Below are positions 10,216 to 20,310 of a stretch of DNA of 64,000 nucleotides, one piece after another. Both the position numbers and the translations under genes were made by a program. Under the pieces are notes generated by a model. That model was given only the letters and a program-made list of their open reading frames with translations, did no database searches and was not told the origin of the DNA. Within the stretch, counting starts at the first letter, position 1, and every line of letters begins with the position of its first letter. The DNA comes from Agriotes lineatus (lineage: Eukaryota > Arthropoda > Insecta > Coleoptera > Elateridae): assembly GCA_940337035.1 (NCBI GenBank), contig OW679203.1:28157495-28221494 (forward strand), given 5' to 3'.

Positions 10216-11094
10216 ATGAGCAAAGTGTCTGATAATCAAGAGAATATTTGTGAAGCAATAAACATCATTTCAATGTTAGTAAACGATAGAAAAATTAGCG
10301 AGTTATGGGACTTAGAGCTAATAGGGAATAAAGATCCGATCGAAGCTAAGACAAAACAAGAAAGAAATGAAGAAGTTAAATTGAGATTCCTGGAAACAAT
10401 ACGCGTAAATAATGAAGGAAGATATGATGTTAGATTGCCTTGGCGGGAAAGTAGAGATGAGTTGAAAACCAATTATGATATTGCTGAAAAAAGATTATTT
10501 TCTCTTACGAAAAAATTGAAAAGTGACGGTAATTATGAAGTTTATGACCAGATACTAAAAACATGGCTAACCGATAGAATTATCGAAGAAATAGATCGCA
10601 GCGACTTAGAGACGGGACTTTTTCTGCCACACCGACATGTCATAAAGGAGAACAGCACCACACCTGTCCGGCCTGTATTTGATGCATCAGCTAAAAGAAA
10701 AAATGAATCGTCACTAAATGATTGTCTCGAAACCGGGCCAAATTTAATAGAACTTATCAATTCGGTGTTATTACGATTTCGATTAAACCGAATAGGCGTG
10801 ATTGCAGATATTAAGCGAGCATTCTTACAAATAAGCGTCAATGAAGAAGATCGTAAATTCTTAAAATTCTTAAGGTGGAATGAAGACGATCAGATCATAA
10901 TTTACAGACATTGTCCTGTAGTTTTTAGGATATCAAGCAGCCCATTCTTGTTAAATGCTGTAATGAATTACCATATAGATAAAATATTAAGCAGTTTGAA
11001 GAATCTAGAGAATGATCCGAAACTAAACTATAGTGAGGACATTGTATTAAAATTAAAAGAATGTTTTTATGTAGACAACTGCGTCACCACATGA
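10216..11094 (+). pseudogene. BEL/Pao reverse transcriptase
   Basis: The RT copies element RNA into DNA inside the particle. Over 292 codons the frame is open and shows the RT blocks in order: LFLPHRHVIKE, VRPVFDASAK, IADIKRAFLQI (first catalytic Asp), VVFRISSSPFLLNA, and finally FYVDNC (YVDN box, near 11068). The first Asp and the YVD are retained, so this domain itself looks intact. A TGA follows at 11092-11094, and the connection and RNase H domains that should come next are almost entirely missing. The GVSSSPF-type block has R-I in place of the usual G-V. Confidence 0.95.
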
Positions 11095-11124
11095 TTACGA
11101 AAACACATAAAAACGATACCAGAT

Positions 11125-12689
11125 GGTACTATCAATACTTTTCCGATTTTCAAAGAATAATAAATATGATAGAAAGGAAAGGACAAAGAAGAACGAAGAG
11201 GTTGTTTAAGAGTAGAATAATTAAACCGTGCCGAGAAACAACTGATGAAATTAATTCAAACTGAATGCTAAGGAAATGATTTGAAGGATATTAATTCTCT
11301 AAACACATTCTACGATCAAGAGGGTATCATCAGAGTCACCACAAGAATAATTTTGAGGGAAGACTTCAAAAACTTCAAGTATCCAATCGTCTTACCTGAT
11401 CAGCATCCAGTAGTGAAAATGTTAATAAGAGAAAAACATGAGAAACTAAAGCATGCTGGTGTACAAATACTGCTGAACCACTTAAGAGAAGAATATTGGA
11501 TCACAAAGGGCAGAAAAGCTATCAATAATGTGATAAAGAAATGTGTGACGTGCAAAAGATTTTCAGAAAAGCACGTAGAAACGATTCCATGCCCATTACC
11601 AATAGACAGAATTAGAGATCCTAAAACTTTTGAAACAGTCGGTGTAGATTACGCCGGACCGTTGTACTTAAAAGGAAATAATAAAGTGTGAATTTGTCTC
11701 TATACGTGTGCCGTCTACAGAGCAATACATTTAGAGATAGTGTCGAGTCTTTCAACCACGGCATTTATACAAGCTTTAAGGCGTTTTATAGCGAGAAGAG
11801 GTCGACCCACGAAAATCTATAGTGACAATGGGACAAATTTTGTAGGGACAGCAAATATGTTGTCAACGATCAGATGGCAAGAAATAGAAGCCTTCTCCAC
11901 CATAAGAAAAATCGAATGGAGATTCAACCCCCGGCAGCACCATGGTGGGACGGATTTTGGGAACGTCTAGTACGAATCATAAAAGATTGATTGAAACGAG
12001 TATTAGGAAGAGCTTGTGTAACACATGAAGAACTTTCTACTATAATATGTGAATGCGAATTGATATTTAATAATCGACCAATAACGTATATGTCGGATAA
12101 CGATCCTACAGTTGCACCACTAACACCAAGCATGTTTTTGCATAAAGTTAGGGAAGTTGGAACTGCCGATCTAGATCGAACGGACAGAGACCATTTGAAT
12201 AACCGATTACGCTATTTATTGACGTTAAAAGAAGACTTACGGATACGTTTTCGCAGTGAGTATTTAGGTGCTTTAATAGAGAAAAATGCACACGGCAAAA
12301 CAACAGCAGAACTGAAAGTTGGAGAAATAGTTTTGGTTGGTAACGATATACAAAAAAGGTTAGGATGGCCTTTGGCCAAAGTGTTAGAAATTATACCTGG
12401 AAAAGATAAGGTATGTCGTGTGGTTAAGTTGCAGACTAAAAATGGGCAGTTGTTGAGACCAGTTCAAAGAGTCTACAGACTAGAGATTTGCGATGACCAT
12501 TCATATTCACAAGACGGAGAAGAACCTACTGAAATTACTAGAAATAATCGTACTGAGATAGATGTTGAAGAATCAGACGCGCAAGATGGAAATGAAGAGG
12601 CAGCGTACGACGAGGAAGCAGCAGAATCCCTGCCAACCGTAAACAGGAGAGGAAGAAAAATCATCCCCCCTGCACGATACTTAAATTAA
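11125..12689 (+). pseudogene. BEL/Pao integrase
   Basis: The integrase joins the DNA copy to the chromosome. The N-terminal zinc region contains HEKLKHAGVQILLNHL and CVTCKRF. The catalytic core has Asp in GVDYAGPLY (near 11644) and Asp in YSDNGTNFVG (near 11821). The Glu block is reached only by shifting frame at about 11930, where a base change in phase converts the expected proline/tryptophan-rich block. Stops include TGA at 11689-11691 (a Trp site) and TGA near 11988. The C-terminal domain from 11991 is open for 232 codons and ends in an acidic tail and PPARYLN. Upstream, a deletion has removed about 300-400 codons of RNase H/connection sequence. Confidence 0.93.
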
Positions 12690-12756
12690 AATGCAAAATG
12701 TTTGTATTGTAATTTTGTCTTTGTAATAAATTTTTCGAAATGTCATGTCAACTCTA

Positions 12757-12766
12757 GGTGGGAGAA
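12757..12766 (+). promoter_or_regulatory. Polypurine tract of the BEL/Pao element
   Basis: GGTGGGAGAA lies directly before the 3' LTR, at the position where plus-strand DNA synthesis is primed. Confidence 0.8.
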
Positions 12767-12990
12767 TGTTAAATTATAATTATTAGTAATAAGTTAATTT
12801 TGAAGTTGGTAGAGTTGCCGCGAAAAGTTAGTTACTAAGCAATGTTTTGACAAATAATAATGACATTTTTGAACGTATGAGGCAAGTTTAAGAAGGGATA
12901 ATAAATCCGTTTAATTAAAGTGTGTGTTCATATTCATTAACCAAACCAAGATCATTTATTATAATAATCATTTTGTGTTATGTTTCAACA
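12767..12990 (+). repeat. BEL/Pao 3' LTR
   Basis: This partner of the 5' LTR has the same length and six substitutions, and is followed by the TSD copy ATCTA. Confidence 0.97.
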
Positions 12991-12995
12991 ATCTA

Positions 12996-13693
12996 GGTGT
13001 TTTGTTTTTCGAAAAAACTGAGTTCTGGAATAGTCACACATAAATCTATTTCTGTCTAACGGATATAAAGCGCATCAACTGTATTCTAGCTTATCTGACT
13101 GCCTGTATTTACATTATCCAACACCAATCTCTATAGTTGTTACATTAGCATACTAGACAAGTGACAGTAAAAGGTCACGAAGATACGTTTAATCAATACT
13201 AACTATTGGAAGTTATGTCTGAAACAGACACGTATTGTTGGAAATCAGAAAATTGTACCAAGGTTCCACCAAAGTGACGAGCAGACTTGTGTTAAAACAA
13301 CTACTAATTGTATTTATATGAAGTGAAAACGGTGTTCAGTAATTATAACTTGCTTATAGGTTATAATCCGCCTAAACAAATATATTAATTGGAAAATGTT
13401 TCCAGTAATCAATAACCATAAAAAACAGATGGAATATTTATGATCTTGATAATTTATGTGGAAACCTAGAGAAAAATAACTCAATTTCAGATTCCAGACT
13501 ATCACTTGGCACACGAAACGTTGAAAAAGTGTTCAAACTTTGAAATTTCAACGATGCATATAAATTTAAACAATTTAATAACAAAACCGGGGAAATGTAT
13601 TATACCTGAAGTCTATGTATGAACATAAATATAAAATATTCGTGTACTAAGTTACATTGTCGAACTCCATCGCCGTGAAACGTTATGTTAAGA
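12996..13693. other. Non-coding spacer between BEL/Pao and Tigger
   Basis: No motif or frame worth naming was seen. The 66-codon minus frame at 13314-13514 resembles nothing known to me. Confidence 0.4.
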
Positions 13694-14840
13694 CAGTAGG
13701 GTAAGCGGTACAGTTGTTGGCACCTACACAGTTATTGGCATATGTTACTAAAAACCCCGAAAATAAGCACCCTGGTAGCGAAAGGTAAATATTTCATTTA
13801 TTCAACAATAGATGGCAATGTTTTTTGTAAATGTAATTTTTTTTTATTAATATTGAGTTGGTAACGTTTGCTTAAAACTGTTTTGCATTAGACATGTGTT
13901 GACAGTGACGTTTGTTGCTGTATAGTAAACAAAATCGTTAGCGCAAGGTGAACATATCAAGTGTGTAATAATAATAGTTTTATTAATTCTTTTGTGATAA
14001 TCTGTTTCATGACTTGATAACACCGCTGGTGACAGCTAAGTTATATAATACCACTAACTGTATTAAATTGTACCATTCATTTCAGTGTTTAGCACGGTGA
14101 AAATTTCTGTAGTTTGAAATAATTGTTTTATGTGAAACACACTAATGGAATGTCTAATAATAAAAAATAATAATAATAACAAATAAACATAATAATAATT
14201 ACACATTTAGGTATATGAGTACAGTTCCTTATACAGAAAATCAAAAATGCCAATAACAGAAAACGGTGCCGCCGTATATAGAAAAAAATATAATGAAGCC
14301 GATTATCAAAAGCCTTAAAAGCCCATAGTTCCCAGAGTGACCCCTTAATTTCGATTAAGCAATAAGTTTCAAAAATTCAGTCATGGACCAAATCCAATCC
14401 TTTCAGTAAAGGAAGAAAATATTCTGGTGCAGTAAATTATTTTAAATTTTAAAAAAGGTTCCTCGGCGTATGGAAGATATTCAAGCCCCAGTTAAAGAAT
14501 AGACAAATCTGTTAGAGACTATCCCTTTACACTTTACAGAAAACAGACCAGTAGTGGGATTATATAAGACATTTCTCAAGCGACACACTCAGTTAACAAC
14601 AAGATCTGCTGAAGCTATAACATCAGAAAGTGCTAAAGTAAGCGAAATCGGCATCAGAAAGTGGTTTGATGGAATAACTTTATATCTAAAGAAAAATGGA
14701 TATTATAATAGACCCAACTTGAATATTTAATGGGGACGAGACAAACTTAGTTCTTTGCCCAAAAAATAAAAAAGTGCTTGCACCTCGCTGTAGCAGGAAT
14801 ATATACGAGATGATTTCGGAAGCTTTCACTGTCATTATCA

Positions 14841-14872
14841 TTAAGTAGCAAACGACTTCCGGGATTGGACCT
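14841..14872 (+). repeat. PLE terminal inverted repeat, copy 1 left
   Basis: It pairs with 15884-15912 in reverse complement, sharing CAATCCCGGAAGT exactly and about 26 of 30 bases overall. Confidence 0.85.
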
Positions 14873-14989
14873 CAATATTGAGGTCGAAGAACTCAACGTT
14901 TCGCCTACTTTCGTAAGGAGTTTTATCAGCAGGAAAAGCAAAAAAAGCACGGTAACTCAACATGTAAACCACGCCGGAGGCGAGACTTT

Positions 14990-15240
14990 TCTAACGACCG
15001 GAAGGAGAATTTATAGGTAAGTGCCATCGCGATTCAGCAAATGCCGTCGCGGTTCCATATAGAAGGAATTGGAAAGCTTTCACCCCGGTTGAGATTGTTA
15101 GGGTGTTTGTAAATCTCAATGGCTTCTCGAATCTTTCTGCTAAAGAAGAATGGGGATTAGCTGATAATAGAAGTTTTATCAAAAAGGATCTTATGGCCGG
15201 TATCGCGTTGGTGTTCGGCGACCTGTTTCACCAATGTATA
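14990..15240 (-). pseudogene. PLE family A C-terminal coding remnant, copy 1
   Basis: On the minus strand, VAEHQRDTGHK is followed by REAIEIYKHPNN and NLNR across small frame changes. These are the blocks that close the C-terminal endonuclease-bearing region of Penelope proteins. The catalytic part of GIY-YIG is missing: compared with copy 2, about 80 bp are absent near 15215. Downstream, GGCGAAACGTTGAG (minus strand) is a common PLE 3' UTR motif. Confidence 0.78.
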
Positions 15241-15474
15241 CAGCATTACAAGAGCAAGAGCCTCTATAAACACCTTTAGATGACAAAGTGTTTAATTTAT
15301 CTTTAGGTGAAGGGGGAACCTATGAGATTTTACTCGGGGGTTTGAATACTGTGTTAGCGTTTTGTTTTCGAAGCTACTGTCCTACGCGATCGGTGACTTG
15401 GTGGATATAGGGAAGAAAGACTATTGCTGCAGGGGGATCGGTTTTTGGAGGTTTGGGTGGCCGTGGATGAAGAT

Positions 15475-15883
15475 GGCGATTGATGTCAGACTGTATAGTG
15501 TATATCCCTAGTACCGTAACCGTTGTTCCTAAGAGCTTTGCGAATGTTGTTTAATTCAGCGTATACATTATCGAGTTGGGATATGAAACAGCCCGGTGTA
15601 CAAGCGAATTGATAACTGAAAGCTTTTGTGTAGGATGATGGTGGGAATCGGCATGTAAATAGCGATCAGTGTGAGTGAGTTTTCTATATCTCCTTGGTAA
15701 AGTTAATGTTTGGATGTTGACTATTGAGATAATTTAAGAAGACGGATGACGTGTCTTTAGCATGAGCTCAAGTAATAAAGGTATGGTCAACGTATCGGAA
15801 CCAAACCTTGGGTTCCAATTCTGAAGATTCCAAAGTTATGATTTCGAAAGCTTCCATGAAGATGTTGACTTCAATAACGACAC
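15475..15883 (-). pseudogene. PLE family A reverse transcriptase remnant, copy 1
   Basis: The minus strand shows NIFMEAFE, then KVWFRYVDHTF (near 15777-15800), where the catalytic YVDD has become YVDH. After it come HPNINFTKE, an FPPSSYTKAFS version of the HHHPSQK block, and DNVYAELNNIRKALRNNG. These follow the order of Penelope RT. An in-frame stop follows the catalytic block (VDHTFIT-stop-AHAKD) and others follow. The loss of the second catalytic Asp alone would inactivate it. Confidence 0.85.
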
Positions 15884-15912
15884 GGTTCAATCCCGGAAGT
15901 AGTTTGTTATTT
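15884..15912 (-). repeat. PLE terminal inverted repeat, copy 1 right
   Basis: It ends exactly where the 12-bp TSD begins, which fixes the 5' end of this PLE copy. Confidence 0.85.
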
Positions 15913-17775
15913 AATATGTACGAGGTTGATCAAGGCCAACCTAAGTTTTCGATAACAGTTATGTTTAGTTTTTCGATATCTGGATAAGTCACACCAACTA
16001 TGGTAATTTGCGGTTATAAAAAATTACCCACAGGCATTAAATCTGTAGCAGATCAGTGGGGTATAGGCTGTAGTGACAATGGCTGGGTCACGCGGGTATT
16101 TTTTAATACATTTTAATGTTTTATATCCCGCCTTGCAAAGAACAAATGTAGTTGTCCCCATTATATTGTTTGTTGATGGACTTATACATTAAGCGAATTG
16201 TGTTAAAGGCTTCAAATTATTTTGATATCACTCTATGCCAATGTTACCAAGGTGTTGCAGCCTGCGGGCGTTTTCGTATTCAAACCTATAAAGAACGGTT
16301 GGAAGACAGCTGTTATTAATTGGAGAAGGGACTGCCTTGCTAAAAATGTAACAAAAGAAAATTTTGCTCGTATACTGAAAACAGTAGTGGATACCTTTAG
16401 CAAAGAAAACACAGTGAAAAATCTATTTCGTGCCACAAGCATACATCCATGGAATCCGAAATGTTTTGGGTAAAACTGTGAATGATTCTGAAAAAGTTAT
16501 TTCCAAACTGTTAACTTATGAAGAATTTAATAAATAGTTGGAGTTGGAAATTTGATAGTTTTAAGGCGGCCGTGGATCATGATGGATAATTTTCAGAATA
16601 TTTTCTTATGCTGTACAAACTTTGGAAAGCATTTAAAGTCGGTGGCAAATGAGAATAGTTCTACTGACGTGCCCATCAATGATATTTCGCCAGCAAACAA
16701 TGAACATCATTAGTTTCTTTGAAACGAAGCTCTTAGATGGTTTTGACCTAGAAAATATGGAAATAGTTATTGAAGGTATAGATACCATTTCACCAAATAA
16801 ATGACGAGAGAAAATTGCTTTTGAAGCTTTGCCGATTACATCTAATTGTACTTCAACCAATAATTTAAATTGCTTCGAAGATGCCCAAGAGCGAGTAACT
16901 TGTTAAGAGAAATCTCCAATTAAGATGCTTAATTATAGTTTGAATGATCATGTAGTATGGTCTCGCACTCCAGAACGAACAGGTAAAAGAAACACTGAAA
17001 AACTTGTTTTGACCTCACACGTAGTACCTGGAAGAAAATTCATAATGGCAAAGAAATGAAAAAGCAGATTTTGGAAAAGGAAAAAGAAGAACGAAAACAA
17101 AAACCACCAGAAACACAGATGGTAAATACTATTTCTAAAACTAACAAAATAACGAAAAGAAAATGCCAAAGTACGGCCAAAGCTCACTTACGTAACTAAA
17201 AAAGAAAATATGAAGAAACAAAAATGTTATATATTAAATAATGATAATATCAAAAAACGTGATGAAGAAAAAGATGTTCCAGATGATAATGAAGTAGATA
17301 AAGAAGCTTCTAATAAAACAAAAAGTAAACAAGCTTTAACTCAGTTAAACAAGAACATCAATATTATTTCTTGTGTGACCATACCGATCATCCATGAACA
17401 ACCTAGCCATGTTAGGAACTTACATCTAGATATGGAAGAATACAATTTTCAGAGAAAACAAGAAGTTTTGAATGGCTGCTGTAAATATAATTTTGAGAAA
17501 GAAACAAGAAGCTTTCAATGGCTACTGTTTTACTTGCGTAAAAATTATACCCAAGGTCAACAAGGGTGTTAAATGTAGTTCATGTACTAGAATGTATCAA
17601 ACAATTTGCAGTTTGAAGTTTGAAATATTAACCACTATCAACATTAAGCAGTTTTACTTGCAAATCATGTTTGAAGATCTACAGCTCATATTGAGTGAAT
17701 AACTATAATTCGCCACTGCGAACAATAATTGTATTAAGTGTGCCAATAATTATAAAACAGCATACTTTTTCTTAA

Positions 17776-18605
17776 TTATTTTTTTAAAACTATTTTCTTG
17801 CTATTTTGAATGTATGTACTGTTTGAGGCTTTCGCGGTTACTCGAATTATTCTCCTTAGCATAGAATTTCGGCTTAGACCGCGCAGTATTTGTATATGAA
17901 CACCCAGCTTTTTCTGGCTTAATGTGCCTTGCACCTTGTGAAGTCGAGCAAAAACCAGCGCGATGGCCATGCTCTTTGGTGGCTCGTGTCGTTTGAGTAT
18001 CTTGAGAACGAGGATACTTAGGCAGATTTGGCCGTTTTGCTGTTTGTGCATCCATATTCACTAACGTTTCGCAAGACCTTGCAGCTTGCATCATCAGAGT
18101 GAAAGTCGCACTAAGAACCGAAGGTCGGTGTGGAGCTATTTATAGTCCTCTGTGCCAGGCGCGCGGAGTGGCGTAACGCTGGTTGGTCATCCGAGTGAAA
18201 CGTAATCCGTGGGGCGTGGCCGTATGACGCACAGTGGTTGTAATGCTTTAGATCGTGTATCATAGGAGTCCACGTTTTACTAAGTTTAAAGCCATCTTCC
18301 CTGTTGATATTATTTGGATGTTTTTCTATTTCTATGGCTTCACGTATCACTCGCGGGAAGTAATGAGGTATTCTGGCAAGTACTCTGGCATGCTCAAATT
18401 CTAAAGTGTGCCCATTTGTAAAAGTATACTCAGCTACGGCTGATTTTGTGATGCGTTTGTGTTTGCAATCGCCTTTATGTTCTTGGAGTCTTAGATCAAC
18501 GGAACGACCAGTCTGTCCAATGTAACTCGAGCCGCAAGAACAAGGAATGCGATATACGCCAGCGGTTTTTCTAGAGAGAGAAAAGCTACATCTGTTTGAC
18601 TAGCA
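17776..18605 (-). mobile_element. Penelope-like element family B, 5'-truncated
   Basis: Only the C-terminal endonuclease domain and the 3' UTR remain, on the minus strand. The 3' UTR contains GATGATGCAAGCTGCAAGG and GCGAAACGTTAGTG (about 18068-18092), a motif common after PLE frames. Upstream homology ends near 18605, with no RT in the following sequence. It differs from family A in sequence, so it is a separate lineage. It abuts the right end of the Tigger element; I could not define a TSD. Confidence 0.82.
18111..18600 (-). pseudogene. PLE family B GIY-YIG endonuclease fragment
   Basis: The GIY-YIG nuclease nicks target DNA for Penelope retrotransposition. The frame is open on the minus strand from about 18600 to 18111 (some 160 codons). 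It reads SRKTAGVYRIPC (G-V-Y half), CSCGSSYIGQTGRS (Y-I-G half), a conserved Arg in LRLQEHKGDC, SAVAEYTF, TNGHTLEFEHARV and REAIEIEKHPNN. The catalytic G-V-Y, Y-I-G, R and E positions are present. It lacks the RT and a start codon because of truncation, so it is a remnant whose domain happens to be uninterrupted. Confidence 0.9.
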
Positions 18606-20105
18606 ACTATGGAATAACAAAGTAATATCTCCGGTACTCAACCTAACAAAGTAGATTACTAACGCGCAATAATTTTAAAGGGCCTCAACGTTTATAGATT
18701 GTAAAAGCTATTTCATTTGTGGGAGCGTCTAGCACGTTTACTAAAATGTTAGTAGTTAGACAAAGCGAACGTTATGCAACTCGCTTATACACAATTCCAT
18801 AAAGACATGTTTAAAAGTTGTAAAAAATGTTTTTTTTAAGTTACGTTCTATAGCAACAATTCGAAATACCTCAAAGGATGCCAACTTCCGGAATCTAGAG
18901 CCTTGCAAACAACTGAAATCCCTCTAAGACGTGGACTCCGTGACCGATCATTGTCTGAGATATTCTGAAACTCTCAAATTCACATGGAACAAACAAAAGA
19001 CAGCAGTGTATAATAGGGTTTGCAAAGATGGGTTTGCTCTGAATATAGCTCAATTCCTCGACAGTCGCGTAGTGTTATTTTTGTCGTTTCTCCAATTGTG
19101 TACTTGTATAGGTTTGATTATTATTACATCAGTGTTGGATATCTACTTTGTATTTTATTTATTTACTTAGCAATTGAGCAGCAAGTGAAAGTTCTAATTA
19201 ACAGCATAGCTATGCCTGAGATTTATTACTAGTTGCTTAATCTCCTTGCAGATGTAGAGGTTCTTCAACTCAATTTGCATGTGGTCCCTTAAACCATTCA
19301 CAGGAAACGTTCTCGAGTTGTCGGCTTCTTCTGCTTCCTCGAACACTTCTCTGGACAATGTGGGCTTGGAGAAAGCCTCAGCTTTTTTAGTTAGACTTTG
19401 CTAATAAATGTTTCCCGCAGCAGTATTTTGGTTACTGGTTCTGATTTGTTTATAGAACCCATAAACAATTTTTACAATTAATACTCGTAGTTACCCTCCG
19501 CTTAACTAAACTCGACTCCACATTTAGTTTGTTCAACAATCCGTGAACCAAGTCGTTGTCGATCTAAGCTGAGTTAATTAACATTTTACATTAAGAAACT
19601 TTAGCTTTGCAATACTTATCTTCCCAGGGCGTTAACCCTGCTTGCAGGTTAGATCGTTAAACACTCTTGTGAGGGCAAAATGCCAATGTGGATTTAATAA
19701 ATCGTCGGATTAGGGGCTCTGATAAACGACGTCGTTATAACATTCTACATCAATAACGGCGTGCAGTTCATGCCCCGCCGAGTGATCGTAACGAAGCTGT
19801 AAATAAAGAAGACGTCGATATACAGCAAAGCAAATAACGTACTGTGTACGAGCATTTGCAACCATGTCTTACATAAACAGAAGTTTCGTGAGAATGGCAC
19901 TATAGTAAATACCGTCGTAGTTCATCTAAAGCTTAAACATTTTTTTCAGTAATCTATCAGCGGTGATATTTTTCAGCAGTCTAGGTTGCATTTAATATAT
20001 ATATTTCGTTAAAGTATAAATAGAAAAAGATAGGTTACTATAAACATGTAACATAATCTTCTAGCTTCTTCGATAGGCTAAGAAATTGTAAGGTTCACGA
20101 AGAGA
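18606..20105. other. Mostly non-coding stretch
   Basis: It contains the short dispersed repeat at 19726-19754 and an open minus-strand patch listed separately. Otherwise nothing was recognised. Confidence 0.4.
19225..19402 (-). other. Unassigned coding-like patch (about 59 codons)
   Basis: One minus-strand frame is open and has codon use richer in G+C than its surroundings. It is mainly charged: LTKKAEAFSKPTL, then VFEEAEEADNSR, then GLRDHMQIELKNLY. An acceptor-like CTAAC and a pyrimidine-poor AG precede it, so it could be an exon or a decayed element piece. I recognise no domain. Confidence 0.25.
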
Positions 20106-20310
20106 AGGAGGGTAGCGCAGTTGGGAAAGCGCTAGGTTTGCATCAAGTAAGTCCTAGGTTCGAATCCTGCGGAAGGCTGAATTTTTTCCACGCTCTTGGA
20201 GATTGGAATTGGGCTCGGTGAGACCTTTCACAGTTGGGAACCAAATTAACTGTGCTCTACACAGAACCACAAATCTAAGAGATAGAGTAACAGGTTAATA
20301 CATCACCAAA
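20106..20310 (+). mobile_element. SINE with tRNA-derived head
   Basis: A Pol III A box, GTAGCGCAGTTGG (20112-20124), and a B box, GGTTCGAATCC (20157-20167), are spaced as in a tRNA. The D arm (GCGC..GCGC) can fold, but the acceptor stem cannot pair, so this is not a working tRNA gene. Unrelated body sequence continues on the 3' side to about 20310. The 3' end and TSD are not clear, and the body limit is a guess. Confidence 0.65.

Larger units (their letters stand above)
6815..12990 (+). mobile_element. BEL/Pao LTR retrotransposon, structurally bounded, dead
   Basis: Two 224-bp LTRs start with TGTTAAAT and end with TTTCAACA. They are flanked by a perfect 5-bp TSD, ATCTA (6810-6814 and 12991-12995). 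The interior reads in order gag, zinc knuckles, protease, reverse transcriptase and integrase, with the protein signatures of the BEL/Pao superfamily. The LTRs differ at 6 of 224 positions (about 2.7 percent), which suggests a fairly recent insertion. The coding part nevertheless has many nonsense codons, a large loss between RT and integrase, and a LINE nested in gag. The excess of stops over LTR divergence suggests that it was copied from an already damaged source or decayed in several steps. Confidence 0.97.
14810..15912 (-). mobile_element. Penelope-like element family A, copy 1, nested in Tigger
   Basis: The insertion is flanked by AATATATACGAG (14798-14809) and AATATGTACGAG (15913-15924), a 12-bp TSD with one mismatch. 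Removing it restores the Tigger frame. Its ends carry inverted copies of about 30 bp: 14841-14872 and 15884-15912 share ACTTCCGGGATTG (on opposite strands). On one side a 31-bp extension (14810-14840) lies outside the repeat. Terminal repeats, sometimes inverted and with an extension of about 34 bp, are known in Penelope elements. Coding remains are RT followed by C-terminal sequence, all on the minus strand. The 5' half of the RT and most of GIY-YIG are missing. Confidence 0.88.
14247..17702 (+). pseudogene. Tigger/pogo transposase pseudogene, split by a PLE
   Basis: From the ATG at 14247 the N-terminus has a basic AVYRKKYNEADYQK start. The CENP-B-like part follows (NRPVVGLYKTFLKRH, then VSEIGIRKWFDG), then the first catalytic block IFNGDETN and VLAPR (near 14720-14790). 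Reading stops at NIYE, where the PLE is inserted, and resumes at NMYEVDQGQPKF and ITVMFSFS (15913 on). Next come WGIGCSDNGWVT, ILFVDG (third acidic block, near 16165) and VLQPAGVFVFKPIKNGW. The C-terminal basic region is followed by a Cys-rich segment CFTC...CSSC..MYQTIC (near 17535-17615), seen in insect Tigger-like proteins. Many stops and frameshifts interrupt it. Confidence 0.9.
13694..17757 (+). mobile_element. Tigger/pogo-like DNA transposon with a nested PLE
   Basis: A left end reading CAGTAGGGTAAGCGGTACAG and GTTGGCACC (13695-13723) lies about 0.5 kb before the transposase start. A decayed right end, GTGCCAATAATTATA (17740-17754), is its inverted partner at 13 of 15 bases. Between them lies a transposase of the CENP-B/DDE_1 (Tigger/pogo) type. 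Without the PLE at 14810-15912 the element is about 2.95 kb, a normal size. The outermost bases on the right are uncertain because a second PLE begins close by. Confidence 0.82.

Noticed and set aside
20106..20180. Functional tRNA gene
   Set aside because: The A and B boxes and D arm are present, but the acceptor stem does not pair and an unrelated body follows, so a SINE head fits better.
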